42,194 nt of DNA from JAIQFR01 sp041494445. Lineage in GTDB: Bacteria; Acidobacteriota; Polarisedimenticolia; Polarisedimenticolales; JAIQFR01. Of the stretch, positions 33,180-41,460 are shown one piece after another. A program made the translations under genes and the position numbers. Where the stretch lies: assembly GCA_041494445.1 (NCBI GenBank), contig JBGQAU010000017.1, positions 1 to 42,194 of the forward strand, in the 5' to 3' direction. The notes beneath the pieces were generated by a model that searched no databases, had not been told where the DNA came from, and saw only the letters and a list, made by a program, of their open reading frames with translations. Position 1 is the stretch's first letter; every line of letters starts with the position of its first letter.

Positions 33180-33469
33180 CAGTACACCGCCTCCAGGCTC
33201 GATACCAGGATACGCAGGCACGGCTCGACGTCGCAACGCCCGGCGAAGGACCGGAGCCCATCCACGATGAGGGATAGGACGTCCTCCGTGACCGGGGTCA
33301 CGAACATCTCCGCCTCCCATCGAGGCCAGCGCCCGTGCTCCGCCGCGGCGCCGGGCTTGACGCCGACGGCCCCCGGGACGCGCAGAAACCCCTCGACCCC
33401 GGCGCGCACCAGCGCGTCCTGCACCGTTTCGGCGAGGTCGGAGCTGCAGAGGATCGTGAGCTGCTTCAC
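33179..33469 (-). CDS. P-II/DUF3240-like small accessory protein
   Basis: This is a 96-residue cytoplasmic protein with a ferredoxin-like P-II fold pattern. KQLTILCSSDLAETVQDALV is strand plus helix, GVEGFLRVPGAVGVKPG is the loop region found as G-x-x-R-x-P-G in P-II-like and DUF3240 proteins, and AEMFVTPVTEDVLSLIVDGL is strand plus helix. Such proteins form trimers and accompany metal-efflux RND systems and other transporters. The GTG start at 33469 overlaps the RND stop (GTGA). A regulatory role on the pump is inference. Confidence 0.7.
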   Translation of the reverse strand: MKQLTILCSSDLAETVQDALVRAGVEGFLRVPGAVGVKPGAAAEHGRWPRWEAEMFVTPVTEDVLSLIVDGLRSFAGRCDVEPCLRILVSSLEAVY

Positions 33470-36400
33470 GGGCCCTCCTCCTCGCGGACGACCGCCGGCG
33501 CCGGGACGCGCCGCCGCATCATCATGAAATACAGGAGCGGGATCACGACGAGCGTCAGGGCCGTCGAGACGAAGACGCCGCTCATCAGGGCGACGGCGAG
33601 CCCTTGGAAGATCGGGTCGAGCACCATCACGATTCCTCCGACGATGACCGCGGCCCCCGTGAGCGCGATCGGCCGGAACCGCACCGCCCCCGCCTCCAGC
33701 ACCGCCTCGCGGAGGGGGAGCCCGCGCTCCATGGACAGCTCGATGAAGTCCACGAGCAGGATCGAGTTCCGCACGATGATCCCCGCCAGGGCGATCATCC
33801 CGATCATCGAGGTGGCGGTGAAGAACGACCCGGTCAGCGCATGGCCGGGGAGGATGCCGACCAGGGTCAGGGGAATCGGGGCCATGATGAGGAGCGGCAC
33901 CGCGAACGACCGGAACCAGGCGACCACGAGGATGTAGATGAGGATCAGCACCGCGCCGAATGCGATCCCCAGGTCGCGGAACACCTCGTACGTGATCCTC
34001 CACTCGCCGTCCCAGACCACCGCCTCGCGGTCGCCCTTCCGCGGGTCGTCCACCATCCGTTCCTCGACCATGGTGCCGCGCGGGACGGCGATCGCCCGGA
34101 TCCGATCGGACATCTTCAGGATCGCGTACGCGGGCGACTCCTCGGACCCGGCGACGTCCCCGATCACGTAGGTGACGGGCCGGCCGTTCTTCCGGTAGAG
34201 GAAAGGTGAGGTCGTCCCCGTCTCGAGCCGGCTGATCTCCCGGAGCGGGACCGTCATCCCCGCGGCGGAGATCAACCTCAGGTTGCCCAGAGCCTCCACG
34301 TCGCTCCGGTCCGTGCGGGCGAGCCGAACCGTGACCGGCACCGGCTCGCGCTCGCCGCCGGGGTGCGCCACGGCGGGGGAGAGCCCGTCCACCGCGAGCC
34401 GCAGGGTCATCGCCACCTGTTCGGGATCCACCCCCGAGAGCGCCGCCTTCTCGCGGTCCACCACGAACCGCGCCTTGGGCTGCTGCGCCTCGACGTACCA
34501 GTCGGTGTCGACGACGCCGTCGGTGGAGTCGAAGATCGCGAGCACTTTTCGCGCGACCTCCTGCCGCACCGCGGCGTCCGGTCCGTACACCTCGGCCACG
34601 AGCGTCGAGAGAACCGGGGGGCCCGGCGGGATCTCGGCGACTTTCACGCGCACCCCGTGCCGCCGCGCGACCTCCGTCACCACCAGGCGGATCCGGCTCG
34701 CGATGGCGTGGCTCGACGCCTTGCGGTCCCCCTTCGGGAGCAGGTTGACTTGCAGGTCGGCCTTGTTCGACTGGCGCCGCGCGAAGTAGTGGCGGACGAG
34801 CCCGTTGAAATTGAACGGCGCCGAGGTCCCGGCGTAGACCTGGATGTCCCGGACCTCGGGCGTGAGGGCGAGCCGGTCCGCCATCTCCCGCGCCGCGGCC
34901 AGCGTCGCCTCGAGAGTCGTCCCCTCCGGCGCGTCCACGACCACCTGCATCTCGCTCTTGTTGTCGAACGGGAGCATCTTGACCGTCACGAACTCGAGCG
35001 GGACCAGCGCGACGGACAGGAGCAGGAGAACGGCAACCCCGCCGAGCATGCCCCAGCGGTACGCCGGGCGGCGGAGCAGCGGCTCCATCAGCCGCCGGTA
35101 GGCCCGCGCACCGGTCCCCTCGGGAGCCGCGTTTTCCGCGTCGGCGGGGCGGGCGGCCTCGCCGCGGAGCAGCCTGAAGGCGAGCCACGGCGACACCACG
35201 AACGCGACCAGGAGGGAGATCAGCATCGCGAACGATGCGCCGACGGGGATCGGTCTCATGTAGGGCCCCATCAGGCCGGTCACGAACGCCATGGGGAGGA
35301 TCGCCGCGATCACCGTGAAGGTGGCGAGGATCGTCGGGTTCCCGACCTCGTCCACAGCGAACACGGCGGCCTGGAGCGGCGGGAGCTTCCGCAGCGTCAT
35401 GTGCCGGTGAATGTTCTCGACGACGACGATGGCGTCGTCCACGAGGATCCCGATGGAGAAGATCAGCGCGAACAGGGTCACCCGGTTCAGCGTGTACCCC
35501 GCGACGTAGTAGATCAGCAGGGTGAGCGCCAGCGTCACCGGGACGGCCACCGCCACCACCACCGCCTCCCGCCAGCCCAGCGCCAGCGCCATCAGCGCCA
35601 CGACGGAGATCGTCGCGAGAAGGAGGTGGAGAATCAGCTCGTTGGACTTCTCCTGCGCCGTCTCGCCGTAATCGCGGGTGACGGTGGTCCTCACGTCGGC
35701 CGGGAGCACGCGCCCGCGCTCCGCCTCCAACCGCCGGAGCACCGCGTCGGCCACCACCGTCGCGTTCGCTCCTCGCGTCTTGGAGACGGCGAGGGTGACC
35801 GCCGGGACCGTCGGCTTCCCCGGCTCCGCGTGGAACACGTAGCTTCTCGGCTCCTCGGGGCCGTCGAGTACCCTCGCGACGTCCCTGAGGTGAACGGGGC
35901 GCCCCATCGGCGCGGCGACCACCACGGCGCCGACGTCGTCGGCCCCGGCGAGGAAGTCCCCGGTCTCCACCACGGTCTCGCGCCCGCGCGCCCCGAAGCT
36001 GCCGGCGGGGAGCGATGTCCCGGCATTCTGGAGCGCCGCGAACACCGTCGCGGGGGCGAGGTCCCGCGAGGCCAGCCGCTCCGGATCCGCCTCCACGCGA
36101 ATCTCCCGTCGCAGCCCCCCGAGCAGGGTGGTGGACCCGACGTTCGGGACGGCGCGGATCTCCTCCTCGATCTCCGCTGCCATCCTCCTCAACGCCAGCG
36201 GGTCGTACCGGTCCGACGAGAAGGTGACCGCCAGGATCGGCACGTCGTCGATCGAGCGCGGCGTCACCGACGGTGGGAGGGCCCCGGCGGGGAGGGAAGG
36301 CACCACGTTGGCGACCTTGTCCCGCACGTTGATCAGCGCGCGCTCGGGATCGGAGTTGACGTAGAACCGGACGATGACCATCGCGCCCGAGGGTCGCGAC

Positions 36401-36666
36401 GTGGAGTACGCGTACTCGACTTCCGGGATCTCCCGAATCGCGCGCTCCAGCGGGACCGCGACCAGACGCTCGACGTCCGTGGACTCGGCGCCGGGCCACG
36501 GCGCCAGGACGTCGATCATCGGCACCACGATCTGCGGCTCCTCCTCGCGGGGCGTCGCCAGAACCGCCAGGGCGCCCAGGGCGAGAGCCGCCACGACGAG
36601 GAGCGGCGTCAGCTTGTTGTCGATGAACGCCCGGGCGATGCGGCCCGAGGCTCCGACGCCGGCCAT
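33466..36666 (-). CDS. RND-family efflux permease (HAE1-like)
   Basis: This is an inner-membrane proton-driven pump of about 1066 residues with 12 predicted helices and two large periplasmic loops. The proton-relay helix reads FSIGILVDDAIVVVENIHRH, with the paired Asp of hydrophobe/amphiphile exporters rather than the heavy-metal variant. The second half has IGMIALAGIIVRNSILLVDF, the conserved helix 10 element. The N-terminal segment ending TPREEEPQIVVPMIDV is typical of AcrB/MexB relatives often annotated from non-proteobacteria. ATG 36666 overlaps the adaptor stop (TGATG); GTG 36669 is the alternative. The substrate is unknown. It is the third gene of the efflux operon. Confidence 0.9.
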   Translation of the reverse strand: MAGVGASGRIARAFIDNKLTPLLVVAALALGALAVLATPREEEPQIVVPMIDVLAPWPGAESTDVERLVAVPLERAIREIPEVEYAYSTSRPSGAMVIVRFYVNSDPERALINVRDKVANVVPSLPAGALPPSVTPRSIDDVPILAVTFSSDRYDPLALRRMAAEIEEEIRAVPNVGSTTLLGGLRREIRVEADPERLASRDLAPATVFAALQNAGTSLPAGSFGARGRETVVETGDFLAGADDVGAVVVAAPMGRPVHLRDVARVLDGPEEPRSYVFHAEPGKPTVPAVTLAVSKTRGANATVVADAVLRRLEAERGRVLPADVRTTVTRDYGETAQEKSNELILHLLLATISVVALMALALGWREAVVVAVAVPVTLALTLLIYYVAGYTLNRVTLFALIFSIGILVDDAIVVVENIHRHMTLRKLPPLQAAVFAVDEVGNPTILATFTVIAAILPMAFVTGLMGPYMRPIPVGASFAMLISLLVAFVVSPWLAFRLLRGEAARPADAENAAPEGTGARAYRRLMEPLLRRPAYRWGMLGGVAVLLLLSVALVPLEFVTVKMLPFDNKSEMQVVVDAPEGTTLEATLAAAREMADRLALTPEVRDIQVYAGTSAPFNFNGLVRHYFARRQSNKADLQVNLLPKGDRKASSHAIASRIRLVVTEVARRHGVRVKVAEIPPGPPVLSTLVAEVYGPDAAVRQEVARKVLAIFDSTDGVVDTDWYVEAQQPKARFVVDREKAALSGVDPEQVAMTLRLAVDGLSPAVAHPGGEREPVPVTVRLARTDRSDVEALGNLRLISAAGMTVPLREISRLETGTTSPFLYRKNGRPVTYVIGDVAGSEESPAYAILKMSDRIRAIAVPRGTMVEERMVDDPRKGDREAVVWDGEWRITYEVFRDLGIAFGAVLILIYILVVAWFRSFAVPLLIMAPIPLTLVGILPGHALTGSFFTATSMIGMIALAGIIVRNSILLVDFIELSMERGLPLREAVLEAGAVRFRPIALTGAAVIVGGIVMVLDPIFQGLAVALMSGVFVSTALTLVVIPLLYFMMMRRRVPAPAVVREEEGP

Positions 36667-37784
36667 CACCGCACCTCGACTCGCCGCCCGTCCTCGAGGC
36701 CGGCCGGTGGCTCGGTCACGATGCGCTCGGCCGCGGCGAGCCCGGTCAGGACCTCGGCCCGTCCGCTCCGCGCCTCGCCCACGGTGACCCAGCGGAGGCG
36801 CGCAACCCCCTGCCCGTCCAGCACGAACACCCCCGTGAGCGGGCCGCGCCGGACCAGCGATGTCTCGGGGACCGTGAGCGCTTTACCTTCCTCCCCGGCG
36901 AGACGCATCCGGGCGAACATCCCGGAACGGAGAGCGCCGTCGGAATTGTCGAGGAGCGCGCGGATCGAGCGGGTGCGGCTCCTCGGGTCGGCGGCCGGGA
37001 GAATCTCGGACAACGCCGCCCTGCGAAGGCCCACCCCCGCAGCGTCCACCTCGATCTCCACCGGGTCGCCGACGCTCCGGCCCCGAAGCGTCGTCTCCGG
37101 GACCTGCGCCTCGATCTTCATCCTCGAGGTGTCCTCGACCACGAACAGAGGCATCCCGGGCGCCGCGGTGTCGCCCACCTCCACGTGCCTCTCCACGACG
37201 ACGCCGTCGAACGGGGCGACCACCCGGGAATAGGCCACGTACATTCGCGCCGCGGCGACGCCTTCCTCGGCGGCCTCGAGATTGGCGGCGGCCACCTCGT
37301 ACCCCGCGGCCGCATCGTCGGCGTTCTTCTGCGTCGCGGCCTGCTTCGCGAGGAGCCGCTCCATCCGCTCCTTCATGAGCTTCGCGTTGCGCTCCATGGC
37401 GGAAGCCGCGGCGGCGTTCGCCTCGGCCTGCGCGAGACGCGCCGAGACCTCGCGGCTCTCGACCAGCGCGAGGACCTCGCCCGCGCGGACCCGATCCCCC
37501 TCGCGGCGCAGGACCCGGTCCACGCGCCCCATCAGAATCGTCCCGGGGGTCGCCCGCCGGAACGGAGCGACGCCGGCGGTGATCGAGAGCGGCCGGGCCC
37601 AGGCAATCTCCTCGACGACCGCCACCCTCGCTCCGATGGCCGGGCCCGCCGAGGGGCGTGCGGTTTCGTGGCCGCCGCCGCAAGCCACGGCGAGCATCGC
37701 GGCCAGGCCCACGCCCGCCGCGGCCGCGCGAGGCAGCGCCTCTCCCGCCCTTCCGATCCAAGAACCGCTGGCCATGGGTTTCAT
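36666..37784 (-). CDS. RND periplasmic adaptor (membrane fusion protein), lipoprotein
   Basis: This is a 372-residue HlyD/AcrA-type adaptor. The lipobox LAVAC (near residue 35) anchors it in the inner membrane. Barrel-sandwich halves are TILMGRVDRVLRREGDRVRA and YSRVVAPFDGVVVERHVEVG, separated by an alpha-helical hairpin (about 105-165, Ala/Glu-rich). A beta-barrel domain follows (AQVPETTLRGRSVGDPVEIE), then the membrane-proximal domain. ATG 37784 has GAGGAAGG just upstream; an earlier ATG at 37814, one base after the TolC gene stop, is possible. It links the permease to TolC. Confidence 0.88.
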   Translation of the reverse strand: MKPMASGSWIGRAGEALPRAAAAGVGLAAMLAVACGGGHETARPSAGPAIGARVAVVEEIAWARPLSITAGVAPFRRATPGTILMGRVDRVLRREGDRVRAGEVLALVESREVSARLAQAEANAAAASAMERNAKLMKERMERLLAKQAATQKNADDAAAGYEVAAANLEAAEEGVAAARMYVAYSRVVAPFDGVVVERHVEVGDTAAPGMPLFVVEDTSRMKIEAQVPETTLRGRSVGDPVEIEVDAAGVGLRRAALSEILPAADPRSRTRSIRALLDNSDGALRSGMFARMRLAGEEGKALTVPETSLVRRGPLTGVFVLDGQGVARLRWVTVGEARSGRAEVLTGLAAAERIVTEPPAGLEDGRRVEVR

Positions 37785-37815
37785 CGCCTTCCTCGTGTCG
37801 TGGTTGCGGATCATG

Positions 37816-39180
37816 TCAGCGATCCTCGGCCGGTGCACCGGCCTCGCGGCCGGTCGCGAGGTCGAGCGCGGCGTTCCCGAGCGCCAGATCGCGGATCGCC
37901 GCCGCCCGATTCCCCTGGACAGCGGTTCTCGCCGCCTCGGCGCCGAGCAGCTCGACCATCACGGCCATCCCCTCGTCGTACCGGTCGCGCACGATCCTCA
38001 GCGCCTCCTCGGACTGCGACAGCGCCGATTCGGCCACTCTGAGCCGCTCGGCCGCCGCGTTCCGGTCGGCCCAGGCGGCGCGAACTTCCAGCCGGATCCC
38101 TTCGGCCATCGCCTCGCGCAGCGCCAGCAGCCGCTCGCGGTCGGCTCGGGCCCTCGCCGTGCGCGCGGCGGTCTCGAGGCCGTCGAACAGCGGTACCCGC
38201 ACGGAGAGCCCCGCGCTCCAGTTGCTCCCGTCGGTCCCGAGCGGGCTGCGCCCGTTCCACTCGACCTGGGCGCCGGCCCCGATCTCCGGGAGACGGTGGC
38301 TCCGTGCGATCCGCTCTCCCACGTCCGCCTGCCGGAGCCGAAGGTCGAGCGAGCGGAGATCCGGCCGGCCGGCCAACGCCTCGGCCACTCGCGTCTCCGC
38401 GTCCGCGCCAAGGGGGGCCGGATCGATCCTCGGCGGCGCGAGGTCGAACGAGCGGTCCTCGGTGAGTCCGAGCGCCTGTCGCAGCGCGGCGCGCGCGACG
38501 GCCGTTGCCTGCTCGGCCCTTATCCCCATCGCCTGCACCTCGGCGAGGCGGACCTCGGCGGACATCCGGTCGGAGGGGACCGAGAGGCCCGCCTCCTCGT
38601 GCCGCTTCGCCAGGTCCGCGTTGGCCCTCGCCGCCAGCTCGGCGGCCCGGGCGACGTCGAGCAGCTCGTCGGCGAGCACCACGTCCCAGAAGGCGCGAAC
38701 CGCGTCGAACGCCACCTCGTCGCGTGTCCGCGCGCGGGAACCCGAGGAGGCCTCGACGCCGAGCGTCGCGGCCTTCACGTAGAGGCGCGTCCGCCCCGCA
38801 TCCCAGACGTTCTGACGCAGGACCGCGCGCGTCGCCGCGTTGGTGAAAGGATCGGGGTTGTTCAGCGCGCCCAGGTCGAAGTCCGTCGTCGCGAACCGCT
38901 CCTGACCGAGCTTCGAAGCGAAGACGAACACGGGGTTCGTGGACCGCATCCAGTCCTCGGTGAGGTCGAGGCGGGGGAGCCAGCCGCTGCGTGCCAGCTT
39001 CCCGTCGGCCCTCGCGGCGTCCACCTGCCGGTCCGCCGCGCGGAGCGCCGGGTGGTTCAGCAGGGCGAGGGCGACGGCCGAGTCCGGCGTGAGCGGCTCC
39101 GCGGCGCGCGCCGCCGCGCCGGCATGGGCGATGGCGGCGAGCGCCAGCGCGAGTCCGGCGAGAATAGGGCGAGGCCTCAT
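37816..39180 (-). CDS. TolC-family outer-membrane efflux protein
   Basis: This is a 454-residue outer-membrane channel. A signal peptide (about 1-26) precedes two homologous halves rich in long Ala/Glu/Arg helices. TPDSAVALALLNHPALRAAD near residue 31 and RPDLRSLDLRLRQADVGERI near 260 are the paired starts of the TolC repeats, and GLSVRVPLFDGLETAARTAR is the second barrel strand element. ATG 39180 has GGAGGA upstream. It is the first gene of the five-gene efflux operon. The 108-base gap to the divergent sigma factor gene must hold both promoters. Confidence 0.88.
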   Translation of the reverse strand: MRPRPILAGLALALAAIAHAGAAARAAEPLTPDSAVALALLNHPALRAADRQVDAARADGKLARSGWLPRLDLTEDWMRSTNPVFVFASKLGQERFATTDFDLGALNNPDPFTNAATRAVLRQNVWDAGRTRLYVKAATLGVEASSGSRARTRDEVAFDAVRAFWDVVLADELLDVARAAELAARANADLAKRHEEAGLSVPSDRMSAEVRLAEVQAMGIRAEQATAVARAALRQALGLTEDRSFDLAPPRIDPAPLGADAETRVAEALAGRPDLRSLDLRLRQADVGERIARSHRLPEIGAGAQVEWNGRSPLGTDGSNWSAGLSVRVPLFDGLETAARTARARADRERLLALREAMAEGIRLEVRAAWADRNAAAERLRVAESALSQSEEALRIVRDRYDEGMAVMVELLGAEAARTAVQGNRAAAIRDLALGNAALDLATGREAGAPAEDR

Positions 39181-39288
39181 TCGAATCCTCCTCGGGCGGC
39201 CGCCCGCCGCCCATCGTGAGGATGCAGCGGGCCGAATCGGGGATACGCGCGCGCCGGCCCGGATGCTAACATTCCATGAGGAAGGCGG

Positions 39289-39903
39289 GTGACGGTGGCG
39301 GTTACGGACGACACGACGCTGCTCGAGAGGATCCGGCGCGACGAGCCCGGGGCGTTCGACGCGTTCGTCGCCGCCTACGGCGACCGGATCTACGGCTTCG
39401 GCCGGCGCGTGTGCGGGGAGACCGAGGACGCGCGCGACGTGGTGCAGGACACGCTGCTTCAGGCCTACCTGTCGCTGAAGGACCTGCAGCACCCCGAGGC
39501 GCTCCGCTCGTGGCTCTACCGCGTCGCGGCCAACGCGTGCCTGATGAAGCGGCGCAAGGGGAAGTTCGAACCGGCGCGGGAGCTCTCCCTGGAGGAGCTG
39601 GCGCCGCGGCCGGGCGGCGGGCCGGGGATCGAGATCCCGGATCCGGGCTCGCTCCCGGACGAGAGCCTCGAGCGGGCTCGCATCCGGGAGCGCGTCCAGG
39701 CGGCGATCGGTGACCTTCCGGCCCGCTATCGCATCGTATTGGTCATGCGCGACATGGAGTACCTCTCGACGGAGGAGACCGCGGAGGCGCTCTCCCTGCC
39801 GGTCACGACGGTGAAGATGCGGCTCCACCGCGCGCGGCTCATGGTGAGGCAGCGGCTCGAGGCCGCCTTGGCCGACGATGCGGCCGGCAGGAGGAAGGCA
39901 TGA
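39289..39903 (+). CDS. ECF-type RNA polymerase sigma factor
   Basis: This is a 204-residue group 4 sigma factor. Region 2 (about 22-92) shows FDAFVAAYGDRIYGFGRRVC, EDARDVVQDTLLQAYLSL and LRSWLYRVAANACLMKRRKG. A linker of about 40 residues leads to region 4 (about 140-195) with LPARYRIVLVMRDMEYLSTE and the helix-turn-helix LPVTTVKMRLHRARLMVRQR. GTG 39289 follows GAGGAAGG; GTG 39295 is possible. The anti-sigma gene overlaps its stop by 4 bases (ATGA). It is divergent from the efflux operon, a possible target. Confidence 0.9.
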   Translation: MTVAVTDDTTLLERIRRDEPGAFDAFVAAYGDRIYGFGRRVCGETEDARDVVQDTLLQAYLSLKDLQHPEALRSWLYRVAANACLMKRRKGKFEPARELSLEELAPRPGGGPGIEIPDPGSLPDESLERARIRERVQAAIGDLPARYRIVLVMRDMEYLSTEETAEALSLPVTTVKMRLHRARLMVRQRLEAALADDAAGRRKA

Positions 39904-40160
39904 CACTCGCCCACCGGCACGACTCCGCCGCTTGCCGGGAGATGCTGGAGCGCCTCTCCGAGTACCTCGACGGCGAGCTCAATCCGTCCGTCTGCGCCGG
40001 GATCGAAAGCCACATGGCCGACTGCGAGCCGTGCGTCGCGTTCCTGAGGTCGCTCCGGCACACGGTGGCCCAGATCGGAAGCCTGCCGCAGCCGCGCCTG
40101 CCCGACGACCTCAAGCGAGCCTGCGCGGAGGCGTACGAGAAGTTCTCCGGCCGCCGATGA
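39900..40160 (+). CDS. soluble zinc-binding anti-sigma factor (ZAS/RsrA-like)
   Basis: This is an 86-residue anti-sigma factor without a membrane segment. It has Cys12, Cys32 and the H-x3-C-x2-C motif His38, Cys42, Cys45 in ESHMADCEPC, the zinc-anti-sigma signature. Soluble ZAS proteins such as RsrA release sigma when thiols oxidise, so a redox signal is a reasonable inference. It overlaps the sigma gene by 4 bases and must be made with it. Confidence 0.87.
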   Translation: MTLAHRHDSAACREMLERLSEYLDGELNPSVCAGIESHMADCEPCVAFLRSLRHTVAQIGSLPQPRLPDDLKRACAEAYEKFSGRR

Positions 40161-40261
40161 GGAAGCCGGGCTCGCGCCTCGCCCTCGTATCTTCGGTGGG
40201 TCGCGCTGCATCTCCTTCGGCACGGGGGCCCGGTGGGAAGCCCCGCGCGAAGGAGGAAGCG

Positions 40262-40453
40262 ATGGGAATCAACGCATGGCTGAGGATGGTCGCGGGAGTC
40301 TTCGTGGTGATGGGGGTGGCCCTCGGCCACTTCGTGAGCCCGTGGTTCCACTTGCTCACGGTTTTCGTCGGGCTCAACCTGTTCCAGTCGGCGTTCAGCG
40401 GCTGGTGCCCGATGATGTCGATCCTGAAGACGGCGGGGGTGCCGGAAGACTAG
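40262..40453 (+). CDS. DUF2892 (YgaP-type) small membrane protein
   Basis: This is a 63-residue protein with two membrane helices. NAWLRMVAGVFVVMGVALGH and WFHLLTVFVGLNLFQSAFSG are followed by the family-typical W-C-P-M-M-S-I-L-K end. The same module is the membrane part of YgaP, where it sits next to a rhodanese, so a sulfur or thiol role is often proposed. ATG 40262 has GAAGGAGGAAG upstream. The DUF302 gene starts 8 bases after its stop. Confidence 0.85.
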   Translation: MGINAWLRMVAGVFVVMGVALGHFVSPWFHLLTVFVGLNLFQSAFSGWCPMMSILKTAGVPED

Positions 40454-40461
40454 GAGGACCC

Positions 40462-40848
40462 ATGGACATCGGCATCGGGAGGACCGTGGACCTGCCCTAC
40501 GAGGTCGCCCTCGCGAGGGTGGAAGACGCGCTGAAGCGGGAAGGGTTCGGGGTCCTCACCCGGATCGACGTGAAGGCCACGATGAAGGAGAATCTCGGGG
40601 TGGAATTCACTCCGTTCGTGATCCTCGGCGCGTGCAACCCGCCGTTGGCCCACCGCGCGCTTCAGGCCGAGCCCGCGATCGGGCTCATGCTCCCCTGCAA
40701 CGTGGTGGTGCGGTGGACCGCCGCGGGGACAACGAGAATCGAGGCGGTCAACGCGGCCGCCATGGCTTCCCTCTTCCCGAGGGCGGACCTATCTGCGGTG
40801 GCCGACGAGGTCGGCGAGCGCCTTGCCCGAGTGCTCGCGTCCGTGTGA
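40462..40848 (+). CDS. DUF302 family protein
   Basis: This is a 128-residue cytoplasmic protein. YEVALARVEDALKREGFGVL, IDVKATMKENLGVEFTPFVI and the hallmark GACNPPLAHRALQAEPAIGL with LPCNVVV define DUF302. The biochemical role is not known, though DUF302 genes often sit with sulfur or redox genes. ATG 40462 has a perfect AGGAGG upstream. Its last 60 bases overlap, tail to tail, the end of the Rrf2 regulator gene on the other strand. Confidence 0.88.
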   Translation: MDIGIGRTVDLPYEVALARVEDALKREGFGVLTRIDVKATMKENLGVEFTPFVILGACNPPLAHRALQAEPAIGLMLPCNVVVRWTAAGTTRIEAVNAAAMASLFPRADLSAVADEVGERLARVLASV

Positions 40849-41280
40849 CGCGGCCGAACGGGCGCTTCGCTTCTGGACCGTGGTCAGGCTCTCGATCGAC
40901 GTGCCCTTGAGGACCTCCGCCATCTTCTGCTGGACCTCGAGCCAGATCGAGGTCGCCGGGCAGTTGTCCGACCGGGCGCACCCCGCGGGATCCGGGGTGC
41001 AGTTGGTCAGCGAAAGCGGCCCCTCGATCGCCTCGACGACGTCGAGCAGGGTGATCCTCGATGCGGGCTTGGCCAGCGCGAAGCCGCCGTGGACTCCCCT
41101 GGAGGAGCGGAGAAGTCGCGCTCGCACGAGGCTGCGGAGGATCTTCGCCATGAAGCTCGGAGGTATCCCTTGCGCCTCGGCGATGTCGCTGCGCAAAGCC
41201 ACCGCACCGTCGGGCATGGAAGCGATATGGACCATGCCCCGGATGGCGTAGTCACCGGCATTCGTTAGACGCAGTCCGAT
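40789..41280 (-). CDS. Rrf2-family transcriptional regulator, Fe-S type, with non-AUG start
   Basis: This is a regulator of about 163 residues in the IscR/NsrR family. The winged helix runs RLTNAGDYAIRGMVHIAS to RSSRGVHGGFALAKPA. Three Cys (94, 101, 107; C-x6-C-x5-C) in LTNCTPDPAGCARSDNCPA fit an iron-sulfur sensor. Starts are unusual: a perfect AAAGGAGG (41287-41294) lies 6 bases before ATC 41280, while CTG 41274 would give the classic Met-Arg-Leu-Thr opening. There is no ATG in frame. Upstream GTG 41313 and TTG 41361 lack such a site, and the latter lies inside the operator. The C-terminus is about 20 residues longer than usual and overlaps the DUF302 gene. Confidence 0.85.
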   Translation of the reverse strand: MGLRLTNAGDYAIRGMVHIASMPDGAVALRSDIAEAQGIPPSFMAKILRSLVRARLLRSSRGVHGGFALAKPASRITLLDVVEAIEGPLSLTNCTPDPAGCARSDNCPATSIWLEVQQKMAEVLKGTSIESLTTVQKRSARSAASHGREHSGKALADLVGHRR

Positions 41281-41349
41281 GGCGGGCCTCCTTTCGGATC
41301 GTTCCCACGGCACCTTTCGCAGAAGGCGTGCCAGGGCTTTTGGGAATGA

Positions 41350-41374
41350 ATAGTACACCAATTCGGTAATTTAT
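41350..41374 (-). promoter_or_regulatory. 25-bp palindrome upstream of the Rrf2 gene, likely its operator
   Basis: The site has the form ATA-N4-ACC-N5-GGT-N4-TAT, an imperfect 25-bp dyad in an A+T-rich island. Rrf2 proteins such as IscR bind 25-bp sites with ATA and TAT ends, so the length and end arms match family practice. It covers a -10-like TACTAT on the minus strand about 60 bases before the Shine-Dalgarno site, which fits autorepression. Confidence 0.55.
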
Positions 41375-41460
41375 ACCAGAGATTTCCCGCGAGACCGCCG
41401 TGCGATGCGTCCTGCGCCGCTTCCGCTGCGGGCCTAGGCGCACCGCGCCTCCTCCCGCGT

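Noticed and set aside
34363..37233. Long plus-strand open frame (over 900 codons) opposite the RND and adaptor genes
   Set aside because: It is an antisense shadow caused by extreme GC at codon position 3. Its translation is low-complexity Arg/His/Asp-rich with no domain, while the minus strand encodes clear efflux proteins.
41313..41361. GTG 41313 or TTG 41361 as start of the Rrf2 gene
   Set aside because: They add 11-27 residues before the normal family N-terminus and lack a ribosome site, and the TTG lies inside the palindromic operator.
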